From CAWUEX02 sp963921305 (GTDB taxonomy: Bacteria > Pseudomonadota > Alphaproteobacteria > Rhodospirillales > Rhodospirillaceae), in contig CAWUEX030000002.1 in NCBI GenBank assembly GCA_963921305.4, positions 496,001 to 560,000 on the forward strand: a DNA stretch of 64,000 bases. Reading direction: 5' to 3'. The notes under the pieces were generated by a model. That model did not search any database, was not told the origin of the DNA, and saw nothing but the letters and a program-made list of their open reading frames with translations. Each line of letters opens with the position of its first letter. The first letter of the stretch is position 1. Position numbers and translations under genes: made by a program. Shown piece by piece: positions 1-8,068 of this stretch.

Positions 1-399
1 GGTGCCGACGGCCAGCAGATCGGTCAGGCCCTGAACACTGTGTTGAGCAGATTGAACGTGCCCCAGTTGGTACAAATCTCCGACGAGCACGTGTTGCGCC
101 GCAGTTTCTATCTTCTGCCGGACCTGCCCGGACGCTACACCGGCGCGCCGCTTTATATAGAGCGCAACTCCGCCAGCAACGACGGGGTGTCGTCGATCAT
201 CATCGGCAGCCATGACTGGGCGGCGGCTTGGGCCCGGGACTCGCGTGGCCTGCCCCTCTTCCCGGCCGTGCCGGGCGGTGAACGGCAACGGGAGTGGTCC
301 TACCGCTTCGGCGTGAACCTGGTGATGTACGCTCTGACCGGCAATTACAAAGCCGACCAAGTGCATCTGCCGGCGATCATGCAGAGGCTGACGCAATGA
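1..399 (+). CDS. DUF4159 protein, C-terminal fragment
   Basis: The reading frame is open from the first base of the window, so this is the last 132 residues of a larger protein that starts upstream. The segment (LVQISDEHVLRRSFYLL, then PGRYTG, then a GSHDWAAAWA block and a final FGVNLVMYALTGNYK block) matches the C-terminal half of DUF4159, a domain usually found at the end of a large membrane protein with an N-terminal BatA-like domain. The stop overlaps the ATG of the next gene by four bases (ATGA), so the two are translationally coupled. This pairing is typical of MoxR/DUF58/DUF4159 clusters. Biochemical function is unknown; family assignment is fairly confident. Confidence 0.75.
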   Translation, partial: GADGQQIGQALNTVLSRLNVPQLVQISDEHVLRRSFYLLPDLPGRYTGAPLYIERNSASNDGVSSIIIGSHDWAAAWARDSRGLPLFPAVPGGERQREWSYRFGVNLVMYALTGNYKADQVHLPAIMQRLTQ

Positions 400-2459
400 G
401 CGGCATGACCTTCTCAGCCCTGGTGCCAATGCCCGCTCTCGTTACTTTGCTGATCATCGGCGGAGTAATCACCGGCTACGCGTTGTTCCGGCAATCCCGT
501 GCCGCCGGTTTGCGGTGTCTGGCCATTTTGATTCTGGCAGCGGCCGTGCTCGACCCGCGTGCGACCTTGGAAAACCGCAGGCCGCTGGATGATATCGCCG
601 TCGTGGTGATCGACGAGAGCCAGTCGCAACAGCTGGGCGGCCGGCCCGCGCGCGCGGCGGAAACTCTGTCGGACTTGAACGCAGCACTCGAACGCCTCAA
701 CGCGACAGAGGTGCGCACGGTGCGCCTGACCCCGGAGTCCGCGGGCGCGCGCAGCGACGGCACCCGGCTGTTCGACGCGATCTCGAAAGCCACCGCCGAT
801 ATTCCGAGCCAACGGCTGGCGGGTGTGATCGTCATTACCGACGGCATCGTGCACGACGTGCCGGCGCAAGCAGATCAATCGGGACTGACCGCGCCGCTGC
901 ACGTTCTACTGACCGGTGAGCGGGATGAGCGGGACCGGCGCATCGTCGTGGTCGAAGCACCGGAGTTCGGCCTGGTGGATAGGAACGTCGAGATTCAAAT
1001 TCGCGCCGAGGACACCGACCTGCCCGACGGCACCCCTATCGCCGCCAGCCTGCGCGCCGACGGCGGGGCGATGCAACAGTTCACCATCCGCGCAGGCGAG
1101 ACCCTGGAGTTTCTGGCCCCGCTTGAGCACCCGGGCGCCAACGTGTTCGAGCTGGAACTCGAGCAAGCCGACGGAGAAATTTCACCGCGCAATAACCGCA
1201 CACTCATCACCGTCAACGCCATCCGCGACCGGCTCAAGGTCTTGCTGATCTCGGGTCAGCCGCATGTGGGCGAACGGTCATGGCGCAACCTGCTCAAGTC
1301 CGACCCCAACGTCGACTTGGTGCATTTCACCATCCTGCGTCCGCTGTCGAAGGACGACGGCACGCCGCTCAACGAACTGGCGCTGATTTCGTTTCCCATC
1401 CGCGAGTTGTTCGAGGAACAGCTTTACGATTTCGATCTGGTGATCTTCGACCGCTACAGCCGCCGTGGCCTGGTGCCGTTCCAGTTCATGATGAACATCG
1501 CCAGCTACGTACTGGATGGCGGTGCGGTCATGCTGTCGGTCGGACCTGAGTACGCGGATTCCTTCTCGCTGTTCGACAGTCCGCTGCAAAGCGTCCTGCC
1601 CGCTGCACCGACGGGCGTGGTGTACGACCGTCCGTTCCGCCCAACCTTGAGCGATACAGGCAACCGGCACCCGGTGACGGCGGCGCTGTCGCCCCCGGGT
1701 GAGACCACCCCATCTTGGGGCCGCTGGTTACGGCACATCGACGTGCAGGCCTCGGCGGGCCAGGAACTGATGCGCGGCGCAGAGGACCGTCCGCTGCTGA
1801 TGCTCGACCGCGTCGGCAAGGGCCGGGTCGCACTGCTGCTCAGCGACACCATATGGCTGTGGGGCAAAGGGTTCGACGGCGGTGGACCGCAAGCGGAGAT
1901 TCTGCGGCGCCTGGCCCATTGGCTGATGAAAGAGCCGGAACTCGAAGAAGAGTCGCTCTCGGCCTCGGTGCAGGACGGCATCATCGAGGTGATGCGCACC
2001 AGCCTGGAGGAAAACGTGCGGCCCGTGACCATCCGGGCGCCCGACGGCACAGAGGAAACGGTGACCCCGGAGTACGCCGACGGCGGACGGTTCACCGCGC
2101 GGGCGGCAGCGGGTGACGAAGGTTTATACCGCCTCAGCGACGGGCGGTTGAGCACCGTGGTTGCCGTGGGTGCGGCCAATCCGCTGGAAAACCGCGACGT
2201 GATTTCGACCGACGAAAGGCTGGCCCCGGTCGCCGACGCCACCGGCGGCGGGGTGTTCTGGGTCGGTGACCGGGGCGTGCCAACCGTGCGTCACGTGGCG
2301 CCCGAACGCATCGCTCACGGGCAGTCGTGGATCGGCCTGCGCGCCAACAACCAGTATGTCGTCGACGGCGTGCGCGAAATTCCCCTGGTGCCGCCATGGC
2401 TGGCCCTGCTGGCCTTGCTGACTCTGCCCCTGCTGACGTGGTGGCGCGAAGGGCGATAA
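396..2459 (+). CDS. Membrane protein with VWA-like and glutamine-amidotransferase-like regions (DUF4159 cluster)
   Basis: 687 residues from the ATG that overlaps the DUF4159 stop; longer in-frame starts lie inside that gene and are rejected. Two hydrophobic segments sit near residues 10-50, followed by a von Willebrand-A-like stretch containing DESQS (a DxSxS metal-site pattern) and a later ITDG. The central part (residues about 270-530) contains GKGRVALLLSDTIWLWGKG and resembles the glutamine-amidotransferase-like fold of these membrane proteins, without an evident catalytic Cys. A last hydrophobic helix lies near residues 664-681 before a short basic tail. In MoxR/DUF58/DUF4159 clusters the homologous protein is thought to take part in MoxR-assisted envelope complexes; that role is an inference here. 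Confidence 0.7.
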   Translation: MSGMTFSALVPMPALVTLLIIGGVITGYALFRQSRAAGLRCLAILILAAAVLDPRATLENRRPLDDIAVVVIDESQSQQLGGRPARAAETLSDLNAALERLNATEVRTVRLTPESAGARSDGTRLFDAISKATADIPSQRLAGVIVITDGIVHDVPAQADQSGLTAPLHVLLTGERDERDRRIVVVEAPEFGLVDRNVEIQIRAEDTDLPDGTPIAASLRADGGAMQQFTIRAGETLEFLAPLEHPGANVFELELEQADGEISPRNNRTLITVNAIRDRLKVLLISGQPHVGERSWRNLLKSDPNVDLVHFTILRPLSKDDGTPLNELALISFPIRELFEEQLYDFDLVIFDRYSRRGLVPFQFMMNIASYVLDGGAVMLSVGPEYADSFSLFDSPLQSVLPAAPTGVVYDRPFRPTLSDTGNRHPVTAALSPPGETTPSWGRWLRHIDVQASAGQELMRGAEDRPLLMLDRVGKGRVALLLSDTIWLWGKGFDGGGPQAEILRRLAHWLMKEPELEEESLSASVQDGIIEVMRTSLEENVRPVTIRAPDGTEETVTPEYADGGRFTARAAAGDEGLYRLSDGRLSTVVAVGAANPLENRDVISTDERLAPVADATGGGVFWVGDRGVPTVRHVAPERIAHGQSWIGLRANNQYVVDGVREIPLVPPWLALLALLTLPLLTWWREGR

Positions 2460-2475
2460 GCGCTACACTGCGTGG

Positions 2476-3468
2476 ATGAAAACACGCTCTCTTGGAAATT
2501 CAGGCCTGTCTGTCTCTGCCCTCGGCCTCGGCTGCATGGGCATGTCGGTGTTTTACGGCGCCGGCAACGATGACGCGGCGTCGATCAAGACCATCCACCG
2601 GGCCTGCGATCTGGGCGTCACTTTTTTCGACACAGCGGAACTGTATGGCAACGGCCACAACGAGGACCTGCTGGGCAGGGCGGTCAAAGACCGGCGCAGC
2701 GATGTGGTGCTGGCCACCAAGTTCGGCCTGCGCCTGACCGACGAAGGCGGCGTGACACCGGCCAACGGCAAGCCGGACTACATCCGCGCCGCCTGCGATG
2801 AAAGCCTCAAGCGTCTAGGCGTGGATGTCATCGATCTCTATTACGCTCACCGCGTCGACCCTGAAGTGCCGATCGAAGACACCGTGGGCGCGATGGCGGA
2901 GCTGGTGAGCGCCGGCAAGGTCAAATACCTGGGCCTGTGCGAAGCGGGTGCGGCGAGCATACGCAAAGCTCATGCGGTGCATCCAATCGCCGCGATCCAG
3001 ACCGAGTATTCGTTGTGGAGCCGCGACGTCGAGACGGGCGTGCTGCCCGCCTGCCAAGACCTCGGCATCGGCTTCGTGCCCTACTCGCCGCTCAGCCGGG
3101 GCTTCCTGACCGGCGCGTTCCAATCGGCGGACGATGTGAAGGTTCAAGGTGACACCCGCTCCTTTATGCCGCGCTTCACGCCGGAGCACTTCGACGCCAA
3201 CAAGGCGTTGGTGGACAAGCTGGGTGAGATCGCAGCCAACAAGAACTGTACCGTCGCGCAACTGGCCATCGCCTGGGTGTTGGCACAGGGCGAGACCATC
3301 TTACCGATTCCCGGCACCCGGCGGATTGACCGGCTGGAAGAGAACCTCGGCGCGCTGGATGTGACGTTGAGCGCGGATGACCTTGCGGACATCGACGCGG
3401 CCAGCCCGGCAGAGGCGGTCTCTGGCCTGCGCTATCCCGAGCGGGCAATGGCGACGGTGAATCTGTAG
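2476..3468 (+). CDS. Aldo/keto reductase
   Basis: 330 residues starting at an ATG 16 bases after the previous stop. The N-terminus LGNSGLSVSALGLGCMGMS is the classic start of NADP-dependent aldo/keto reductases of the AKR13/YajO-like type. The catalytic tetrad is present: Asp52, Tyr57, Lys82 and His125. The C-terminal NADPH-binding segment (ILPIPGTRRIDRLEENLGA) is intact. The enzyme should reduce aldehydes or ketones in the cytoplasm; the substrate cannot be read from sequence. It is followed after seven bases by the PepSY-type membrane protein, so the two may be co-transcribed. Confidence 0.9.
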   Translation: MKTRSLGNSGLSVSALGLGCMGMSVFYGAGNDDAASIKTIHRACDLGVTFFDTAELYGNGHNEDLLGRAVKDRRSDVVLATKFGLRLTDEGGVTPANGKPDYIRAACDESLKRLGVDVIDLYYAHRVDPEVPIEDTVGAMAELVSAGKVKYLGLCEAGAASIRKAHAVHPIAAIQTEYSLWSRDVETGVLPACQDLGIGFVPYSPLSRGFLTGAFQSADDVKVQGDTRSFMPRFTPEHFDANKALVDKLGEIAANKNCTVAQLAIAWVLAQGETILPIPGTRRIDRLEENLGALDVTLSADDLADIDAASPAEAVSGLRYPERAMATVNL

Positions 3469-3475
3469 GAAAAAC

Positions 3476-5035
3476 ATGGCGGACATAACGGCCAACGGTA
3501 CAGAACCGAAAACCAAGGCAAAGAGCGCGAGCCGCTTTCAGCCCGTCATCCGCACGGTGCATAAGTACGCCGGCCTGGCGGCGCTAGCGTGGCTGTCGGT
3601 GCTGGGCATCACCGGCTGGATTCTCGATCACCACGACTGGCGCTGGACTCATCAGTGGTCGGTGCCGAGCTGGGTGACGTCGGCGCGCATCGACCGGCTG
3701 GTGCCCGGCACGATCATGCGCCACATCGAAGTCGATGCTCAGAACCCACAGCGCTGGATCGGCGCGTCGGAGCGCGGTTTGTGGCAGACGGACGACGGCG
3801 GCGAGACCTGGCGCGACATTCCCTTTGAGGGGATGCGCGGCCACCCGCAAGTATTCCGCTTCGTCCCGGCGGGCGACGGCGGTCATGACCGGATTTACCT
3901 GGCCACCGACGACGGCATCTGGACCGTCTCGGGAGACGGCGCACCGGCGCAGCGCTTTGCCCTTGAAGGTGAGATGATCAGCAGCCTTAGCTCCGGCAGC
4001 ACGGATACGGAACTGGTCGGCATTGCCCACCACGGGGAAATCTTCCGCCTTGATGTGAACGCGCCGGCGGCCGTGACCTGGATCGATCTGAGCGATGTGC
4101 AGGTCAGCAACCTGCCGGAGACGGTGACGCTCAACCGTTTCGTGCTCGACCTGCATGTCGGTGAAGGTCTGCTGCCGCAACCGTGGTCGATCCTCATCAA
4201 TGATTATGGCGGCATCGCCATGGGCATCCTCGGCGTGACCGGTTTGCTGTTCTGGTATCTGCCGCGGCGCTGGCGCGGAGAAAAACCGAAAGGCAAACTC
4301 AAGCGTCGGCAGAAGATTCTGCGCTGGTTGTATCGCGGCCACGGGCCGGTGATCGGTGTGTTGGCGATTGTGCCGATCCTTTATCTGAGTTTCACCGGCA
4401 TCCTGGTCGATCACATCTTCTGGCTGATCGACTACGGCAAGACGGTGCCGCTGCAGCGCGAGAACCTGCCGCCGATCTATCAATTCAAAACCCTGAACGG
4501 CGAGATCACGCATGTGGTCGCCCACCCGGACGAGCCGGAGCGCTATTCAGTGGCGACACGCTTCGGTGTGCTCAACTCTACCGACGGCGGCCGGAGTTGG
4601 GTGGGCGATGACAGCCTGCCGGCAACGCTGGGCACCGACGCGGGCAACGTCAATCTGTTCCGCGAGGGCGAGTACGTGTTCGTCGGCGTGGGCTCGAAGG
4701 GCAACGGTTATCGCCGCATCGGCGACGAAACCTGGACCTTCGTCGAGATGCCGGCGGATCACCTGGCCATCACCGATGCCTCGCGGCGCGGCGACACCTG
4801 GTATCTGAAGAATTCACGGATGATTTCGACCGGCACCCTGGAGGGCGGCTTCACGCCGTCGGGTGTAGCCTATCCGCCCGTGGAGGGGACGACGGTCTAT
4901 CTGTTCCTGGCTGACATCCACACCGGCAACATCATTCACGGCGAGTTCGTGTGGGTGAACGATCTGGTGGCGATTTTGGCGATCATCCTGGCGATCACCG
5001 GACCGATAGCCTGGTGGAAGCGAAAGTGGATGTAG
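3476..5035 (+). CDS. PepSY-type membrane protein with Asp-box (BNR-like) repeats in its periplasmic loops
   Basis: 519 residues; the ATG is preceded by AGGA. About four hydrophobic helices are visible (near residues 32-51, 245-261, 297-313 and 497-514), the arrangement of PepSY-associated membrane proteins, with a basic loop between helices 2 and 3. The two long extracytoplasmic segments contain Asp-box motifs, TDDGGETW near residue 105 and STDGGRSW near residue 368, as in BNR/YCF48-like beta-propellers. PepSY-TM proteins are often linked to metal or redox functions in the envelope. The combination with Asp boxes suggests a propeller displayed from the membrane. Function is unknown. Confidence 0.7.
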   Translation: MADITANGTEPKTKAKSASRFQPVIRTVHKYAGLAALAWLSVLGITGWILDHHDWRWTHQWSVPSWVTSARIDRLVPGTIMRHIEVDAQNPQRWIGASERGLWQTDDGGETWRDIPFEGMRGHPQVFRFVPAGDGGHDRIYLATDDGIWTVSGDGAPAQRFALEGEMISSLSSGSTDTELVGIAHHGEIFRLDVNAPAAVTWIDLSDVQVSNLPETVTLNRFVLDLHVGEGLLPQPWSILINDYGGIAMGILGVTGLLFWYLPRRWRGEKPKGKLKRRQKILRWLYRGHGPVIGVLAIVPILYLSFTGILVDHIFWLIDYGKTVPLQRENLPPIYQFKTLNGEITHVVAHPDEPERYSVATRFGVLNSTDGGRSWVGDDSLPATLGTDAGNVNLFREGEYVFVGVGSKGNGYRRIGDETWTFVEMPADHLAITDASRRGDTWYLKNSRMISTGTLEGGFTPSGVAYPPVEGTTVYLFLADIHTGNIIHGEFVWVNDLVAILAIILAITGPIAWWKRKWM

Positions 5036-5093
5036 GCCACATGAATTAAGCTAGGCCGGCAGCCTGAAAAACACTCTCGGCGAAAAATCGAGG

Positions 5094-5190
5094 AACGAGC
5101 CCATGCACGCCACGGGATTGTGCGAGGCCGCTCTGAATTCATAAACGATTTCAGAGACTTATTTTTGAGTCAAACGAGCCCATGCACGCC
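5094..5190. repeat. 18-base direct repeat, two copies
   Basis: AACGAGCCCATGCACGCC occurs at 5094-5111 and again at 5173-5190, 79 bases apart, in the gap between two convergent genes. The sequence between the copies is not repeated. The copies are identical, which is unlikely by chance for 18 bases. No hairpin with a T-run is evident here. It could be a dispersed intergenic repeat or a trace of insertion and excision. Confidence 0.7.
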
Positions 5191-5203
5191 TACTTTTCAC
5201 AGA

Positions 5204-6115
5204 TTACCGGTTAATTTGCCCCACAAATGTCCGGACATCTTCATTGAACCGGGCCGGGTCTTCCAGGAACGGCGCGTGGCCGATTTCCGCGTAGGTAATG
5301 AGCTCAGAACCTGGGATGAGCTGTTGATTACGGACGCTGGCATCGACCGGTACCAGAGCATCCTCCGTGCCGTGGATGAGCAGCGCGGGCAGCGAGATTT
5401 TGTTGGCGAGGTCCTCATAGCTGGTTTGGTTCTGGCCCATGGCGTCGCGCACGTAGGCCGGCAGCATCATGTTGTAGATCAGCGCTTCGTCCATCGTTTC
5501 CTGCGATAGCTCCACCGCAGCCAGATCGGCGACGAAGCCACGGGTGCCGGTGAGATTGGTGGCGATGTCAGGCGATCCCATCATCATCATGTTGTTCATG
5601 ATCTTTGCCATTTCCGGCGGCAGGCCTTCACTGCTTGTGGGCATGGGCGGGCGCGGCTCCAGCGCCATGGCGCCGCCTGCAAACACCAGACCAGCGACGT
5701 CCGCCTCGCCGTGATGGCGCAGATAGGCCATCATCACCGAGCCACCGAAGGACCAGCCGATCAGCACCGGCTTGTCGAGCTGCTTGGCGGCGATCACGGC
5801 AGCGACGTCATCGCCCCAATCCTGGCTGGTGTAGGCCTCGGCGGCCCAAGGCTTGCCCGACGCACCATGACCGCGCAGATCGACCGCAACCATGCGGTAG
5901 GCGGCTTGCAATGCTGGATCATTCAGCTGCTCCTTCCAAGACAACAGACTTTGCGAATAGCCGTGAATGAACAACAGCGCGGGTCCATCCGGATTGCCGG
6001 TTTCCGCCACTACCAACGGCACGCCATCCGCAGCGGTGATGGCCTCATAACTCCAGTCCGCTGCCAGCGTGGGTGCGGCGAACAGAAAGACGAGGAGAGC
6101 GGCAGCGTGTTTCAT
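5204..6115 (-). CDS. Exported alpha/beta hydrolase
   Basis: 303 residues from the ATG at 6115, chosen over the longer frame because it begins a clear signal peptide (KHAAALLVFLFAAPTLAAD) and has GGGA upstream. The mature protein is a canonical alpha/beta hydrolase: oxyanion HGYSQS, nucleophile elbow GWSFGG (Ser), and catalytic His in GHAPFLEDP near the end, with Asp in HGTEDALVP. Unlike the divergently transcribed neighbour it keeps the Ser nucleophile. Expected to act in the periplasm on an ester or similar bond; substrate unknown. Confidence 0.85.
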   Translation of the reverse strand: MKHAAALLVFLFAAPTLAADWSYEAITAADGVPLVVAETGNPDGPALLFIHGYSQSLLSWKEQLNDPALQAAYRMVAVDLRGHGASGKPWAAEAYTSQDWGDDVAAVIAAKQLDKPVLIGWSFGGSVMMAYLRHHGEADVAGLVFAGGAMALEPRPPMPTSSEGLPPEMAKIMNNMMMMGSPDIATNLTGTRGFVADLAAVELSQETMDEALIYNMMLPAYVRDAMGQNQTSYEDLANKISLPALLIHGTEDALVPVDASVRNQQLIPGSELITYAEIGHAPFLEDPARFNEDVRTFVGQINR

Positions 6116-6234
6116 GGTGTAGGTCCCGGCATGCGATGAATTTGCATCGTGCATAGCAAACCCGGGACGGCGAGGCCACATTGCCGCATCTAAAACCGTC
6201 GGCTAGGGTCTCGGCTCTGACGGGAGGCTTTGTG

Positions 6235-7053
6235 ATGATTCCAAGACGCGGCTACGCCGACGGGCCGTATGGCCAGCTTCATTATCAGGACACCGCCAAT
6301 GAGGATGGCTTGCCGCTGGTGTTGTGTTCGCAGTCGCCGCTGACCAGCCGCCAATTCGACCGCGTCTATGCGCCGCTGGCCAAGGCGGGCATCCGTGCCA
6401 TTGGCATCGACACGCCGGGCTTCGGCATGTCGGACCCGCCGCCCGCGCCGCCGGGCATTCAAGGCTACGCCCAAGCCGTGCCCGCGGTGCTAGATCACCT
6501 TGGGTTGGACAGCGCGTTCGCCGGTGGCCACCACACCGGCTGCAAGATCGTCATGGAAGCAGCCATTACCTATCCGGATCGTATTCGCGGGCTGGTACTG
6601 TCGGGCCCCGGCCCGATGAGCAACGAAGAACAACAGAAATTCATCGACACGGTGCTGGAAGAAGAAAAGAACTTCACCGCCAAGGAAGACGGCTCACACC
6701 TGTCGGACTGGTTCGTCAAACGCCTGCCGTGGATTAAGGACCATCCCGACGGGCTTGATCTGTGCACGGGCTACATCGTCCAGCCGCTGATCGGGCGCGG
6801 GCCGTTCTGGTACGGCCACCAGGCCGCGTTCACCTATGATGGCGCGGCAGCGATGCAGAAACTGACCCAGCCGACCATGGCGTTGTTCAACACCGGCGAC
6901 ATGCTCTACCCGCTGGCGGAAAAGACAATGAAACTGTGCCCGCACTTTACCTATGCTGAGATCGAAGGCGGCGGGGTGGACATCACCGACCAGGACCCGG
7001 AAGGCTGGACCAGGATCGTCGCGAACTACCTGCACGGGTTGGCGAAGAACTAG
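6235..7053 (+). CDS. Alpha/beta hydrolase-fold protein with His at the nucleophile position
   Basis: 272 residues from the ATG at 6235, which has GGGAGG seven bases upstream; the longer TTG-started frame lacks this. The fold is that of an alpha/beta hydrolase, but the nucleophile elbow reads G-H-H-T-G (residues 98-102), so the Ser/Cys/Asp position is His100. The oxyanion region is SQSP instead of HG. The same SQSP/HQSP plus HTG combination occurs in the first half of the double hydrolase at 36796-38478. These traits define a recognisable but, to my knowledge, uncharacterised subgroup. It may be a non-hydrolytic enzyme or a C-C lyase; substrate unknown. Confidence 0.75.
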   Translation: MIPRRGYADGPYGQLHYQDTANEDGLPLVLCSQSPLTSRQFDRVYAPLAKAGIRAIGIDTPGFGMSDPPPAPPGIQGYAQAVPAVLDHLGLDSAFAGGHHTGCKIVMEAAITYPDRIRGLVLSGPGPMSNEEQQKFIDTVLEEEKNFTAKEDGSHLSDWFVKRLPWIKDHPDGLDLCTGYIVQPLIGRGPFWYGHQAAFTYDGAAAMQKLTQPTMALFNTGDMLYPLAEKTMKLCPHFTYAEIEGGGVDITDQDPEGWTRIVANYLHGLAKN

Positions 7054-7389
7054 GATTGAGATCGGTTCAATTACTGTAGCAGTTACGTATACGTACCAGC
7101 CAGGCGCCGGTGATCCCGGCGACATATGTGTGTTTATTTTCTGCCGGGTCTGGGGCCCAATTTAAGTAGGCTAATATGACGAATTGCGGGGCTTATAGCG
7201 GCTAGTCCAGCCCAATCGATATCGTCAGAAGCAGAAGCGCATGAATTTAATTCGATTTTCCGGCTGATTAATGGATTAGTTAAAATAGAACACGTTTCGC
7301 ATTATGCGCCAAAGTAGTACCGTTAGGCGTATCTATTATCGATGTGGTGGCGTGTCACCAGATACATATGATCGCGGTGGAAGAGTTAT
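7054..7389. other. Non-coding left flank of an AT-rich insert
   Basis: 336 bases without a credible gene. Base composition drops sharply here compared with the upstream genes and stays low to about 9500. Near the junction is a perfect 12-base palindrome, TACGTATACGTA (7084-7095). TAAAAT at 7279-7284 could be a -10 box, without a convincing -35. TGGTG and CACCA form a small inverted repeat near 7343-7358. GGTGGAAGAG just before 7390 is the ribosome-binding site of the next gene. Confidence 0.55.
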
Positions 7390-8067
7390 ATGTCGGGTTC
7401 GAGTGAGTTAGAGTTAATTGCGGAAGCGGATCTAAACACAGTCTTCGGAAAATTTCGCATCCGCGGGTATAGCTTTCGTGGTCAGGATTGCGTCTGCCTC
7501 CACATACCAGACAAACCACCAAAGAAGAACGCCCTTGTCAGGGTCCAATCTTGTTGCCTTTTTGGCGAGACATTTAACTCGCTTGACTGCGATTGCAGAT
7601 GGCAAATCCACCACTCCCTGGAACGCATAGCCGAGGCCGGATCAGGCATCTTCGTATATTTGTATCAAGAGGGACGCGGGATCGGAATCTTAGAAAAGAT
7701 CAGAGCCTATGAGGTTCAGCAGAAGTTCAACTGCGATACCGTTGAAGCTTTCCAGAAAATGGGGTTGGAGACAGCGGACTTACGCACCTACGATGCCGCT
7801 GTGGCAATTTTGCGAGACTATGGCACCAATAAAATCCGGTTGCTCACGAACAATCCCAATAAAGCTGAGGCCCTTAGGGATAACGGATTCACGGTATCCA
7901 CGCACAAACTGCTGCCAGAAAGCCAAGACTTCAAAGACATAACTAGTCGCGTTGGTGATTTCGGAGGACTTCTGTCTTACCTTGAAACTAAACGATCAAA
8001 AATGCATCAGGATATTGATTCGGAACTGATTGCATCACTTAGAACCGCCATTAAGGATCAGAAGTAA
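7390..8067 (+). CDS. Divergent GTP cyclohydrolase II (RibA-like), first gene of an AT-rich two-gene cassette
   Basis: 225 residues with GGAAGAG upstream of the ATG. The GTP cyclohydrolase II core is complete: zinc Cys56, Cys67 and Cys69 (SCCLFGE and CDC), the QEGRGIG loop, RAY with Tyr107, an Asp/Arg pair in ADLR (Asp130, Arg132) and LLTNNPNK. The canonical enzyme converts GTP to 2,5-diamino-6-ribosylamino-4-pyrimidinone 5'-phosphate, the first step of riboflavin synthesis. This copy is not fused to RibB, has no riboflavin genes nearby, and differs in the C-terminal part (only YLETKRSKM is recognisable). It is followed one base later by an ATPase gene. The AT-rich codons contrast with all neighbours and suggest horizontal transfer. 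It probably makes a GTP-derived pyrimidine for something other than housekeeping riboflavin; that is an inference. Confidence 0.85.
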   Translation: MSGSSELELIAEADLNTVFGKFRIRGYSFRGQDCVCLHIPDKPPKKNALVRVQSCCLFGETFNSLDCDCRWQIHHSLERIAEAGSGIFVYLYQEGRGIGILEKIRAYEVQQKFNCDTVEAFQKMGLETADLRTYDAAVAILRDYGTNKIRLLTNNPNKAEALRDNGFTVSTHKLLPESQDFKDITSRVGDFGGLLSYLETKRSKMHQDIDSELIASLRTAIKDQK

Positions 8068-8068
8068 G

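Noticed and set aside
5120..5509. Plus-strand frame opposite the exported hydrolase
   Set aside because: It is antisense to a gene with a full catalytic triad and shows no conserved domain.
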